NCBI GenBank assembly: GCA_035299085.1
Contig: DATGXG010000052.1
Span: 124,001 to 188,000, forward strand
From: Bacteroidales bacterium
GTDB lineage: Bacteria > Bacteroidota > Bacteroidia > Bacteroidales > UBA10428
Length of the DNA stretch: 64,000 nucleotides
Reading direction: 5' to 3'
How positions within the stretch are numbered: the first letter of the stretch is position 1; each line of letters begins with the position of its first letter. Under the pieces are notes generated by a model that did not search any database, was not told the origin of the DNA, and worked only from the letters and a program-made list of their open reading frames with translations. Below, piece by piece: positions 45,138 through 54,040 of the stretch. Position numbers and translations under genes: made by a program.

Positions 45138-46049
45138 TTATTTAACAGCTGCAATAGCTCTTTCGAGCAGAGCTTTGGTTGCTTTGATACCTTCGGGCTC
45201 GCTCAGCTTGGTACCTTCGTATTCCACATCGATCCAGCCTTTATACCCTGAATCTTTTATAATCTGCAGAATTTTGAAGAAATCAATATTCACCTCGTTG
45301 CCCTGGGCGTCGAATTCGTAAGATTTGCCACTCGCGCCCTTTGCAAACTGCATCAACTCAGTCATTCCAAGGTAACGGTCATAATTCTCAGTGGCGCTTA
45401 CCCTGAAATTTCCAAAATCGGGCAGGGTGCCGCAATTCGGAAGGTTAACCCGTTTCATTATACCCGACAGCCATTTGCCATTTGAAGAAATGCCGCCGTG
45501 GTTCTCAATAACGACGTTCATTTTCATGGGAGCTGCAAAGGTGCATAGTTTTGTCATGGAATCGACTACCCTGTTTGCCACCTCGTCATCCGTACCTTTT
45601 CCGGCAGCGTTCACACGGATCGATGTACAGCCAAGAAATTTGGCAGCTTCGATCCAGGGTTTGTGATTTTCAATGGCTTTGGTTCGGGCTGCATCATCGG
45701 CATCGCCCAGGTTACCCTGTGCATCGATCATGATGAGCACGTTGGTGACTCCGTTATCTTTTGATATTTTCAGCAATTCATTCAGGTAATCCTTGCTCAG
45801 GTCTTTGAAGAACGTGCTTACATATTCCACACCGTAAATTCCGTAATCTTTCACAGCCTTAACGGGGAAATCAAGGTTTGTCATTTCTTTTCCCCATAAA
45901 GCACGGTGAAGTGACCATTCAGCCAGGGAAATTTTAAACCTGTCCTTTTTAAGCATGGTTTCCGAAGCAAATGAACTTTCGGAAAGCAACGGTATTCCGG
46001 CAGCAGCAAGCGCCGCTGTTTGTAAAAATGCTCTTCTGCTTTGTTTCAT
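45138..46049 (-). CDS. Sugar phosphate isomerase/epimerase-like TIM-barrel protein with twin-arginine leader
   Basis: I start at ATG 46047-46049 (MKQSRRAFLQTAALAAAG), giving 303 residues that begin with a twin-arginine leader; an upstream ATG would add 15 residues with no leader features. The xylose isomerase-like AP_endonuc_2 fold shows ISLAEWSLHRALWG, VVIENHGG with a metal glutamate, and WIDVEYEG. Likely metal ligands are E, D, H and E on the barrel rim. It lies near DUF1080 and Gfo/Idh genes, which suggests a role in keto-sugar metabolism. A terminator separates it from DUF1080. Confidence 0.85.
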   Translation of the reverse strand: MKQSRRAFLQTAALAAAGIPLLSESSFASETMLKKDRFKISLAEWSLHRALWGKEMTNLDFPVKAVKDYGIYGVEYVSTFFKDLSKDYLNELLKISKDNGVTNVLIMIDAQGNLGDADDAARTKAIENHKPWIEAAKFLGCTSIRVNAAGKGTDDEVANRVVDSMTKLCTFAAPMKMNVVIENHGGISSNGKWLSGIMKRVNLPNCGTLPDFGNFRVSATENYDRYLGMTELMQFAKGASGKSYEFDAQGNEVNIDFFKILQIIKDSGYKGWIDVEYEGTKLSEPEGIKATKALLERAIAAVK

Positions 46050-46128
46050 TGTTTTTGGTATTAAGTTCTTAGCCTTTAAAGGCTGTTGCATCAATTTGTT
46101 TTTTGCTGTTTTGAATTCCGGAAAAGAA

Positions 46129-46157
46129 AAAGGTTGTCTATGAAACAGACAACCTTT
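46129..46157 (-). terminator. Terminator after the DUF1080 gene
   Basis: An 11-base stem AAAGGTTGTCT/AGACAACCTTT with a seven-base loop is followed on the minus strand by CTTTTTC-type T-runs. It lies between DUF1080 and the isomerase-like gene, so the isomerase is probably on a separate or read-through transcript. Confidence 0.85.
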
Positions 46158-46179
46158 CTCTATGTTTAAGATTTCCCGC

Positions 46180-46971
46180 TTAGAGGGGCCTGATCTTTAT
46201 ATTCCTGAACCATACATCATTGCCATGGTCCTGGAGGGCGATATAACCCTCAATGTATTTTCCGAATTCTTTGAATTCCTTGAATTTGCTTTCTTTGATC
46301 ATCTTATCCCAATCGGGTGTGCCGATGTGATATTCAAGAACGGTTTCACCATTCTGTTTATGCACAACAGTTCCCTGGTATACCATGATCTCAACCTGGT
46401 TCCACTGGCCATAAGGTTTTGCATTCTGAGGAACAGCCGGAATAAGGTCATAAAGCGAACCTGCTTTACGGTTTCCGTTCTTTCCGAGGTTTGCATCCAG
46501 ATGGTTAACATTGTCCAGGATCTGCATTTCAGGAGCCGATTTCCATACCGGTTCATTGGGCAGTTCCTGTGCAAGGTAGAAAATACCGCTGTTACCGCCT
46601 TTTGATATCTTCCACTCGAGTTTAAGATCGAAATCTTTAAACTTCTTGTCATAGATGATATCTCCACCAGCACCGCCGGCTTCACCTTTTCCGGAGCCAA
46701 CCACGCGAAGCATACCGCTGTCAACTGCCCATCCTGAATCGGGGAAAGCAGTTTTCTCATAACCACGCCAGCCATTTGTAGTCTTGCCGTCGAAGATCAG
46801 GGTGAAACCCTGTGCTTTTTCTTCTTCAGTAAGATAATTGTTGGTATCAACAGGTGTGGTGTCTGCCTTTACGGTATCGGCATTCTTACCGGTCGGTTTA
46901 CATGAATAGAATACCTGGCTGCCCATAATCATCAGGGCGATCAGGCCTAATACAACGATAAAACGTTTCAT
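46180..46971 (-). CDS. DUF1080 (3-keto-disaccharide hydrolase/lyase-like) lipoprotein
   Basis: The 263-residue protein has a lipoprotein signal ending QVFYSC and a concanavalin-like DUF1080 fold with TLIFDGKTTNGWRGY, DFDLKLEWKISKGGNSGIFYL and NDVWFRNIKIRPL. Members of this family have been shown to cleave 3-keto-disaccharides and 3-keto-glycosides. It follows the oxidoreductase at 47010 after 38 bases. The Gfo/Idh enzyme would oxidise the C3 hydroxyl of a sugar and this protein would then break the glycosidic bond; the substrate is not known. Confidence 0.88.
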   Translation of the reverse strand: MKRFIVVLGLIALMIMGSQVFYSCKPTGKNADTVKADTTPVDTNNYLTEEEKAQGFTLIFDGKTTNGWRGYEKTAFPDSGWAVDSGMLRVVGSGKGEAGGAGGDIIYDKKFKDFDLKLEWKISKGGNSGIFYLAQELPNEPVWKSAPEMQILDNVNHLDANLGKNGNRKAGSLYDLIPAVPQNAKPYGQWNQVEIMVYQGTVVHKQNGETVLEYHIGTPDWDKMIKESKFKEFKEFGKYIEGYIALQDHGNDVWFRNIKIRPL

Positions 46972-47009
46972 CTTTTTGAATCAGTTATTTAGTTAATTAA
47001 TAGATTCAA

Positions 47010-48500
47010 TTAAGCAGGCATTGCAGGCAGGTTCCAGCCATTCCTGTAGGTATGCTTGATCAGTTCTGCAGCAAATGCTTTTGCCGGCATCGGGTCAGTC
47101 CATTTCTTGTTGAATGTGGGGTGACCGTTATGAACCGAGAAGTTATCCTCGATACAGATCCTGACTTTGTCGTCATCCTTCAGGTTGGTAAACTGCATGT
47201 TTACACCGTCCCATTCGAGTTCCTTATTCAAACCCTGGAGGCGAACAGCGAGAACACCCATAACAACCATTTCGTTGAAAGGACCTGCTTCGCTGAATGG
47301 TGATGAAAGCTGAACACGGGTTTCCGGGGTCTGCTTGCAGGCATTTACCCAATCCATTTCATGACTTACATCCACGCGGCGCAGTGTTTTCGGAGTGGTC
47401 GGAACTCTTCCTGATAATAACCAGGGATCCTTGCCATAGCAACCGCAAACCAGTGTGTCTTTTGTTCCATGGAACAGAACACCGCCACCGTTGTCATTCA
47501 TATCTCTTCCTGCAGGCCAGCCTTTGGGCAACATGGGTTTAATACCACCGTCTGACCAGGTTACTTCTACTTCGGGAAATTTAATCTTGTCGGTCTTCAG
47601 CGGAGTGCGGGCAGGGAATACAAACTCTACATTCTGTGCATTCGGTGCGCAATCGGTCAGAAGCAGGGTTGAGTTACCCTGTACGCGTGTAGGATAGCCA
47701 AGTCTAAGGCCTTTGAATACAGGATGGAGAATATGACAAGCCATATCACCAAGTGCTCCTGTACCAAAATCCCACCAGCCACGCCAGTTCCAGGGATGAT
47801 ATATTGCATTGTAAGGACGCATCGGAGCGGGGCCGATAAACAGATCCCAGTTAAGTGTTTCGGGAACCCACTGACCCTGTGAAGGACGGTTCAAGCCCTG
47901 CGGCCAGATCGGACGGTCGGTGAATGCTTCAACTTTCTTTACTTCGCCGATTTCACCAGCCCAGATCCATTCGCAGGTCTGCCTTACGCCTTCGCCTGAG
48001 CTTCCCTGGTTACCCATCTGTGTCGCAACTTTATATTTATCAGCCAGCTTCGTAAGCAGGCGTGATTCATAAACTGAATGGGTGAGAGGTTTCTGAACAT
48101 ATACGTGTTTGCCAAGTGTCATTGCAGTGGCGGCAATGATGGCATGGGTATGGTCAGCTGTTGCAACTATAACTGCATCGATGGAATCTTTCATTTCATC
48201 GAACATCACGCGCCAGTCCCAGTATCTTTTTGCATTCGGGAAAGCTTTGAATACGCCTGCTGAATAATCCCAGTCAACATCGCACAAGGCTACCATGTTT
48301 TCGGTGGGAGCTACAGCCTGAATGTTTGAATTACCCATGCCGCCGATACCCACGGCTGCAATGTTCAACTTATCGCTGGGAGCTCTGTGACCTAAACCGC
48401 TCACTACATGGCTAGGTACAATAGTAAAAGCGGCAGCAGCCATTGCCGTATTACCCAGGAAGGCCCTGCGGCTGATTCCTGATTTTTTTTCTTCGTTCAT
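47010..48500 (-). CDS. Gfo/Idh/MocA-family oxidoreductase with twin-arginine leader (first of the pair near DUF1080)
   Basis: The 496-residue protein begins with SRRAFLGNTAMAAAAFT, a twin-arginine leader, then the NAD-binding VGIGGMGNSN and ATADHTHAI, and the lysine motif YVQKPLTH. The C-terminal domain has LGDMACHILHPVF, with the likely catalytic histidine. It is closely placed to DUF1080 (38 bases), which argues for exported glycoside 3-dehydrogenase activity. The 154-base gap to the next oxidoreductase gene upstream holds nothing recognised apart from AT-rich sequence. Confidence 0.9.
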   Translation of the reverse strand: MNEEKKSGISRRAFLGNTAMAAAAFTIVPSHVVSGLGHRAPSDKLNIAAVGIGGMGNSNIQAVAPTENMVALCDVDWDYSAGVFKAFPNAKRYWDWRVMFDEMKDSIDAVIVATADHTHAIIAATAMTLGKHVYVQKPLTHSVYESRLLTKLADKYKVATQMGNQGSSGEGVRQTCEWIWAGEIGEVKKVEAFTDRPIWPQGLNRPSQGQWVPETLNWDLFIGPAPMRPYNAIYHPWNWRGWWDFGTGALGDMACHILHPVFKGLRLGYPTRVQGNSTLLLTDCAPNAQNVEFVFPARTPLKTDKIKFPEVEVTWSDGGIKPMLPKGWPAGRDMNDNGGGVLFHGTKDTLVCGCYGKDPWLLSGRVPTTPKTLRRVDVSHEMDWVNACKQTPETRVQLSSPFSEAGPFNEMVVMGVLAVRLQGLNKELEWDGVNMQFTNLKDDDKVRICIEDNFSVHNGHPTFNKKWTDPMPAKAFAAELIKHTYRNGWNLPAMPA

Positions 48501-48654
48501 AATGCAGTTTTTAAGTTTGAAGTAAGTTAAGTATAGTATAGTTATTTAGTTCTTAAAGATTTCAGCAATCTTTTAAACAAAGCTCTAAGTTAAATAAAAA
48601 CAAGCTTAGAATCTATTTCAGGATGCTAAAAAAAATCAGAATGCATGCAGGCTT

Positions 48655-50238
48655 TTATACAATCTCCTGTTTATCAGCATCCCAGTACACTCTCCTGTTT
48701 TCGAGAAGTGCTTTTGTCGACATGTGAGCGCTGATTCCCTCCTGGAATGCCTGGTCGATATTGCAGCTCGGCTGTATACCGGCACGAATGCAATTCAGCC
48801 ATTCTTTAATATGGAGATGCGTTGTATCAACGCGTTTGCCGTTTCTGTAAGTGTAAAGTAAACCACGGCTTGCAAAATACTGTTCAGTGGCTGTGGCAAA
48901 TCCGTCAGCACCTTTCTTTCCCGGTGTGAACGCGTAAATCGGCGTTTTCGGATCAATCAGGCCGCTGTCAATCTTTTCTTTATACTGTGTTGATTGAGGA
49001 TCGGCATAAATAACAAGCCTGTCGCTGATTTCCATGTTGGCGTCATGGCCCATCATCACTTTACCCCTTGAACGGTCGCTTGCCAGTGTGGCACTGTAAA
49101 GGAATGAAAGATCGTGCTTCGGGAATTCCATTACAACCTGTAATACGTCCGGAACGGTCCTGCCGTCTTTGAAAAAATAGATACCACCTGATGAGGCCAC
49201 TGAACCCGGTATTCCAAGGCCCAGGATCTGGTTGATGGCATCATACTCATGGGTCAGCAGGTCACCGTTGAGACCTGTGCTGTAATCCCACCAGCAACGC
49301 CAGCGGAAAAAGCGCTCAAGCGAGAATTCATGCGCGGGAGCCGGACCGATGAACTGTGCCCAGTCGATTGTAGCAGGACTTGCCTGCGGATGGATATCAT
49401 ATACCCATGCGCCATTCGGATCGTTCCTGTTGGTGCAAACTTCAATCAGGTTAACTTTTCCAAGTACATTCTTTTCAATGGCTTCCTTTGCTTTAGTATA
49501 AGCTTCGGTCTGCCGTCCCTGGTGTCCGAGCTGGAAAACAACCTTGTTTTCTTTTACCGTTTTTACCAGTTCATAGGTTTCAGGAACGGTCTTGCTTACA
49601 GGCTTTTCGCAGTAAACATGCTTTCCTCTTTTTGCTGCTTCCATGGCCATTGTGGCATGCCAGTGGTCGGGAGCGGCAATAACCACTGCATCAATATCAG
49701 GAGCATCAAGTAATTCGAGGTAGGTCTTGTACTGTTTCGGCGCTTTACCCATTTTCCCGCCTGTACCTTCACGGTTTACGTTGGAGGCCGCCTGGGCAGC
49801 TGCTTCTGAATACACGGTGAATATATCGCAAACTCCGTTGATTTCTATAGGAAGCTGTTCCTGCTCCATATAGCTTTCATAATTCTTGTTCTGCTTGTTA
49901 TCCTGTGCTGCCTTTTTCTGCTCATCAATCCATGACGGCTCAGGGAATCCGGCGGCCCTCATAAGCTGCTTGCCCCTGATACCGAAACCGATGAATCCAA
50001 GCCGGATAGGCTTGCCGTCTTTTAGAGAGGGAGCCAGTTCAACAGGTTGTGAAGTCAGTTGCACCACTTCGCGCATCTGCTCCCTGTACTTCTCATCAAT
50101 TTTATTTTTGCGAATCCAGGCATATGAGAAAGCTCCGAGCACCGGAAGCGCTGCAATTCCTTTTAAGATATCACGACGACCAATATTATGGGAACTTGTA
50201 TTGGGTAGGGAATTATTTTGATTATTATCCTTTTTCAT
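48655..50238 (-). CDS. Gfo/Idh/MocA-family oxidoreductase with twin-arginine-like leader (second)
   Basis: The 527-residue protein starts with a twin-arginine-like NIGRRDILKGIAALPV, then LGFIGFGIRGKQL, AAPDHWHATMAM, and the lysine motif YCEKPVSKT. The C-terminal half has NGDLLTHEYDAINQIL. It differs from the protein at 47010 enough to suggest different substrates or a heteromeric enzyme. It follows the DoxX gene after 11 bases. Confidence 0.9.
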   Translation of the reverse strand: MKKDNNQNNSLPNTSSHNIGRRDILKGIAALPVLGAFSYAWIRKNKIDEKYREQMREVVQLTSQPVELAPSLKDGKPIRLGFIGFGIRGKQLMRAAGFPEPSWIDEQKKAAQDNKQNKNYESYMEQEQLPIEINGVCDIFTVYSEAAAQAASNVNREGTGGKMGKAPKQYKTYLELLDAPDIDAVVIAAPDHWHATMAMEAAKRGKHVYCEKPVSKTVPETYELVKTVKENKVVFQLGHQGRQTEAYTKAKEAIEKNVLGKVNLIEVCTNRNDPNGAWVYDIHPQASPATIDWAQFIGPAPAHEFSLERFFRWRCWWDYSTGLNGDLLTHEYDAINQILGLGIPGSVASSGGIYFFKDGRTVPDVLQVVMEFPKHDLSFLYSATLASDRSRGKVMMGHDANMEISDRLVIYADPQSTQYKEKIDSGLIDPKTPIYAFTPGKKGADGFATATEQYFASRGLLYTYRNGKRVDTTHLHIKEWLNCIRAGIQPSCNIDQAFQEGISAHMSTKALLENRRVYWDADKQEIV

Positions 50239-50249
50239 ATCCGGTAATA

Positions 50250-50741
50250 CTATTTGTCACTTTTAAAAATAAATCTGTCAAGGCCTGCTATATGTCCTGT
50301 CGGAAATATAAGCAGCACTGCCATTGTAAACACTTCGATAAGAGTTTTATTTACCCAGAGATAACTGCCTTCCTGCGGAAGAATATACGTCACACCAGCT
50401 AAAGCCGGATGCGACAGGTAATAAAATACAAGAAGCACCATTCCGGCAAAAAGTGCAATCTGGGTCAAAAATCCAAGCATTAGCCCAAGGCCGATCATAG
50501 TGAGGCCCCACTTATTCAGCCAGTCGACAACGGCTATTACGCCGGCATTGTTGGCCATTCCGTGAAAAACACCGGCAAAAAGCCCTTTTGAATCCATCAG
50601 GTAACCGAATGACGACCAGTCGGGATTGGTAATTTTTACCAGCCCTTCGTAGAGAAAATACCATCCTATCAAAATCCGGAGAGCGACTAATAAAAAGGTT
50701 TGGAGGTTCGTGTAATGATTAACTATTGCTTTATTTGACAT
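50250..50741 (-). CDS. DoxX-family membrane protein
   Basis: The 163-residue protein has four predicted membrane helices (about residues 13-30, 52-72, 84-104 and 130-150) and the DoxX opening ALRILIGWYFLYEGLVKI. DoxX proteins are linked to quinone-dependent oxidation in some bacteria. At the head of this cluster, directly before the oxidoreductases, it may pass electrons from the exported dehydrogenases to the quinone pool; this is an inference. Confidence 0.88.
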   Translation of the reverse strand: MSNKAIVNHYTNLQTFLLVALRILIGWYFLYEGLVKITNPDWSSFGYLMDSKGLFAGVFHGMANNAGVIAVVDWLNKWGLTMIGLGLMLGFLTQIALFAGMVLLVFYYLSHPALAGVTYILPQEGSYLWVNKTLIEVFTMAVLLIFPTGHIAGLDRFIFKSDK

Positions 50742-50765
50742 ACAGCGGTTTTTTTAAAAAAGAAT

Positions 50766-50773
50766 CAAAACTA
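50766..50773 (-). promoter_or_regulatory. Possible -7 box for the sugar oxidoreductase cluster
   Basis: The minus strand reads TAGTTTTG, a match to TAnnTTTG, 24 bases before the DoxX start. A matching -33 box was not found. Confidence 0.35.
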
Positions 50774-50893
50774 AAAAATCTTTTCGTAAATATATAGGTC
50801 TGTTTTGAATAAGTTGGCTCTGTCGTTGTTTTAGAAACATAAATTCTACTAAAACGGCAAAAACGTCGACATTTAGTGTTAAATTGGTGATCT

Positions 50894-51604
50894 ATGCCGG
50901 ATAAATCACTGAATTCTTCGCTGCTTACCGATACGTTCAGGCAGGCCTGTACAGACTACTTTTACCTGGTAAACCATCATTACCCTGAACGAAGCGTACT
51001 AAAACTTGTCGGCGACAGGTACCTGCTGTCTGGCGACCAAAGAACGGTGCTGTACAGGGGAATATCATCCGAAAAGCGTTCATTATTGCGAAATTCCCTC
51101 CTCCAAGCGAAAATTGCGGGTACATACCTGATTATCGACGGGTACAACGTGCTGTTCAACCTGCTGAATTACAGGCTTGGCAAAATAACTTTTGTGAGCA
51201 CAGACGGTATAGTGCGTGATGCCGGGGCCTTGCACGGCCGTTTCAGGGAAGAACACACTTTCACTGATTGTATTGAACTTTTACTCATTCAAGTGGCAGC
51301 CATGAAACCGGCGACTGTTGACATTTACCTCGATTCGCCCGTATCACACAGCGAAAGGCATGCCACCGCTATTTCGGACAGGATGCACGAACTGAATCTG
51401 ACCGGCGGTTGTTATGTGGTAAAGTCAGCCGACTGGGTGCTGAAGAACTGTAAGGACTGTGTAATTGCCACATCCGATACGGCGATTATTGAAAAAGCAT
51501 TGTTGCCGGTTGTTGACTTGCCGGCGGTGGTGCTGGAAAGGGCTTATGGGGCGGGGTTTTTGCAGTTGGGGAAACTTATTTCAGGAGGAACGTCATTGCG
51601 ATGA
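50894..51604 (+). CDS. DUF434-family protein, function unknown
   Basis: The 236-residue protein matches DUF434, with an N-terminal segment LLTDTFRQACTDYFYLVNHHYPERS in two words, the PIN-like strand IIDGYNVLFNL and late aspartate strand VIATSDTAII. Conserved acidic residues suggest a PIN-like nuclease or phosphotransfer fold, but no activity is known. The last residues (TSLR and stop) are encoded by the palindromic element that fills the gap to the convergent Ehr subunit gene. Confidence 0.75.
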   Translation: MPDKSLNSSLLTDTFRQACTDYFYLVNHHYPERSVLKLVGDRYLLSGDQRTVLYRGISSEKRSLLRNSLLQAKIAGTYLIIDGYNVLFNLLNYRLGKITFVSTDGIVRDAGALHGRFREEHTFTDCIELLLIQVAAMKPATVDIYLDSPVSHSERHATAISDRMHELNLTGGCYVVKSADWVLKNCKDCVIATSDTAIIEKALLPVVDLPAVVLERAYGAGFLQLGKLISGGTSLR

Positions 51605-51752
51605 CCGGTTCCTACGGTCAGAAGCAATCTGCCCGAACAGGCACACCGATCCAAATAGTGAGTCTTGGTAAGGTCCTGCCTTTGCCGGCAGGTTGCTTCG
51701 TCGCAATAATTTCTGCAATAATCAATTGTTTATCAAGCTCCTCGCAATGACG
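51591..51752. repeat. MITE/REP-like inverted repeat element, 162 bp
   Basis: The ends CGTCATTGCG (51591-51600) and CGCAATGACG (51743-51752) are exact inverted copies. Inside, GAAGCAATCTGCC is matched by the inverted GGCAGGTTGCTTC. The element starts inside the DUF434 gene, contains its stop codon, and ends one base before the stop codon of the convergent hydrogenase-like gene. It encodes no protein. Confidence 0.9.
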
Positions 51753-51753
51753 A

Positions 51754-52530
51754 TCATCCCCTTATCAACCCCAATACCCCGTTAATAAATGTCAGCGGAT
51801 GAACGGGATTACCAGGGACGTAGAGGTCAACTTTGTATTTTTCAAGAAACGACCGGTCAAGCGCTTCACTGCCCTCAAATATTCCGCCGCTTATGGCGTC
51901 AGTACCGGCCAGTATGATAATCTTAGGATCAGGCACTGCATCGTAGCATATCTGTAACGGTTCTGCCATGTTCTTCGAAATGGGTCCGGTAATTACAATT
52001 CCGTTGGCATGCCTCGGCGATGCCACAAATTCAATCCCGAACCTGCCCATGTCAAAATTCACATTGCCGGCGGCATTCAATTCCCACTCGCAGCTGTTAT
52101 CCCCTGCTGCCGATACCTGGCGCAGTTTCAGCGAATTTTTGAAATACCTCCGTATTTCCTTTCTCACTGCCGCCGGATCAATCGACATCGGCTGGTTTTG
52201 CCCTGCATCTACTACCAATCCCTCACGAGTGGCTGAAGCAATTTTATAATCTTTTGTAAACGTTATATTTTCAGGGAAACGCCGTGCACATTCACCACAG
52301 AAAACACATTTTCCGAGATCTATCCGGAGCGGATTCTGCATGATGGCATTTACCGGGCAAACGCCTGCAATTTGTGAAGAAACCGACATTCCCGGTTCCT
52401 GAATAACAGGGCGGCCACGGAAAATCCCGGGCACTTCCACGGTTGTGACATCAGGAATATATTGCTTTCCCTGGTGGAACAGGATTTTTATATCAGAAAA
52501 TACAGAACCTGTATTGAATTCCAGTTTCAT
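51754..52530 (-). CDS. hyfI: HyfI-like small subunit with fused ferredoxin segment, iron-sulfur ligands largely lost
   Basis: The 258-residue protein joins an N-terminal ferredoxin-like part to a NuoB/HyfI-like part. The ferredoxin segment has C58 (GVCPVNAI) and C75, C78, C81 (CVFCGEC), enough for one [4Fe-4S] cluster; the usual fourth cysteine of the second motif is F85 in ARRFP. In the NuoB/HyfI part the normal CxxC pair is D144-NS-C147, the GxC of GACASGG is GTDAISGG, and PGCPP is PGNPV (N241). So three of the four cysteines for the proximal (N2-type) cluster are missing. It is the last gene of the Ehr-like operon, 10 bases after the HyfG-like gene. Confidence 0.88.
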   Translation of the reverse strand: MKLEFNTGSVFSDIKILFHQGKQYIPDVTTVEVPGIFRGRPVIQEPGMSVSSQIAGVCPVNAIMQNPLRIDLGKCVFCGECARRFPENITFTKDYKIASATREGLVVDAGQNQPMSIDPAAVRKEIRRYFKNSLKLRQVSAAGDNSCEWELNAAGNVNFDMGRFGIEFVASPRHANGIVITGPISKNMAEPLQICYDAVPDPKIIILAGTDAISGGIFEGSEALDRSFLEKYKVDLYVPGNPVHPLTFINGVLGLIRG

Positions 52531-52540
52531 AGGTTAATTT

Positions 52541-54037
52541 TTAAAGGTCGTGACCGCAATAGCTGAGATTGAAACTCTTGTTGCAGATCGGGAAATCGGA
52601 AATGTCGTTGTTTCTTACTGCAAGAGCAAGGGCCATCCAGTTGTGAACCGACGGATCCTTGATCTTATACAGGGCAAGATTTCCTGCTGTATCCGTGATG
52701 GCACAGTGGCAAATCTCACCCCGCCATCCTTCGGTAAGCGACAGCACAAATGAACCAGGTGCCGGGGATTGCATAGGCTCAGGTTGACTGTGTTTCGGAA
52801 TATCCTGCAACATGCGGCGGATGTACTTAATCGACTGGTTGATCTCCTGCTTCCTTATCTGGGTCCTTGAATACACGTCCCCATGATGCTTGATGATCGG
52901 CTGGTGAGGTATTCCACCGTATATCAGGTAAGGATGCGTCCACCGGATATCGCGCATCAGTCCGCTTGTTCGTGCTGCCTGTCCCACGGCACCTATTTGT
53001 TCGGCCTGCTGCTGTGTAACGGTTCCTGTTCGTTCAAGTCGGGCCAGCGCACTGGGCAGCGATTTCATCCGCTGGTACATTTCATTCATATCGGGCTCAT
53101 ACGCATCGAAAAGCTGGTTGATAGCCTCTGTTAGTTCAGGCGTGACCGGATAAGGATTGCCTCCAGCCCGGATAAGGCTTTTTGCAAGCCGGTTACCGCA
53201 CCATTTCTGGAATGTGTTTATCACGGGGGTACGCAGCCTGCCGAATACAGAGCTTCCCAACTGGTATGCAATATCGGTGCATATGGCACTCAGGTCGCCC
53301 GTATGAATGGCAATACGCTCCAACTCCGAAGCTATCGTGCGGGCATGAAGAATATCTTCAGGTGCATCAAAGCCGCAAAGCGATTCCCATACACCTGTAA
53401 ATGCCGTTGTATGTCCCACAACCGTGTCGCCGGCAATGCCTTCAGCCAGGATGGCCAACTGCAAAGGCGACTTATATCTGAGAAAAAGATTTTCAATTCC
53501 CCTGTGCTGGAAGCCAAGCTGGATCTCGAGATGCAGGATCTGCTCGCCGCTGCATATAAACCTGAAATGGCCGGGTTCAATCACTCCTGCATGTATAGGG
53601 CCAACGCCTACTTCATGCAGTTCTTCACTTTCGATTTTATAAAAAGGATAATGGCCTATACTTTCTGACGGATCAAACCGGTCATGCGAATACCTCAGGA
53701 GTTTCAGCCATGGATGATCCGTATAGCTCATTCCAGTTTTTTCATGGATTTCTCTCTCAAAAGCATGAAAAGCGAAATTTCTCGCTGTGAATGAAGGGTA
53801 GGTGGTACCGGCATCTGCCATGGAGGATGAAACCAGTATGTGCCCTGTTGTATCGTCGGCAATACAGCAGAAGAGTTGCAACCTGCCATTCACCGGCCAG
53901 GCGAAATAATTAACGCAATGGCAGTATTTATCCTCCAGCAGTCCGGTATTGGCCTCAAGAAATGCGTCATACCCGAGAACAGGGATTTCTCCTGTGCCTA
54001 TCCGCTGGTTGTTCTTTATTTTTATGTAATCAGCCAT
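52541..54037 (-). CDS. hyfG: HyfG-like large subunit (NuoC-NuoD fusion) without NiFe-binding cysteines
   Basis: The 498-residue protein has a NuoC-like N-terminal domain (to about 125, with FEREIHEKTG) and a NuoD/NiFe-large-subunit domain with GPIHAGVIEPGHFRF and LGFQHRGIENLFL. The position of the first NiFe motif (normally RxCGxCxxxH) reads LAEGIAGDTVVGH near residues 199-209, so both cysteines are absent. At the C-terminus the normal DPCxxC motif is absent; the end reads PICNKSFNLSYCGHDL with C485 and C494 at other spacing. The subunit therefore cannot bind a standard NiFe site. It is separated from the HyfF-like gene by 228 bases of repeats. Confidence 0.92.
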   Translation of the reverse strand: MADYIKIKNNQRIGTGEIPVLGYDAFLEANTGLLEDKYCHCVNYFAWPVNGRLQLFCCIADDTTGHILVSSSMADAGTTYPSFTARNFAFHAFEREIHEKTGMSYTDHPWLKLLRYSHDRFDPSESIGHYPFYKIESEELHEVGVGPIHAGVIEPGHFRFICSGEQILHLEIQLGFQHRGIENLFLRYKSPLQLAILAEGIAGDTVVGHTTAFTGVWESLCGFDAPEDILHARTIASELERIAIHTGDLSAICTDIAYQLGSSVFGRLRTPVINTFQKWCGNRLAKSLIRAGGNPYPVTPELTEAINQLFDAYEPDMNEMYQRMKSLPSALARLERTGTVTQQQAEQIGAVGQAARTSGLMRDIRWTHPYLIYGGIPHQPIIKHHGDVYSRTQIRKQEINQSIKYIRRMLQDIPKHSQPEPMQSPAPGSFVLSLTEGWRGEICHCAITDTAGNLALYKIKDPSVHNWMALALAVRNNDISDFPICNKSFNLSYCGHDL

Positions 54038-54040
54038 CTT

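Noticed and set aside
48501..48654. Small RNA or gene in the gap between two oxidoreductase genes
   Set aside because: No stem-loop with a T-run, no open frame with a start signal and no tRNA-like structure could be seen.
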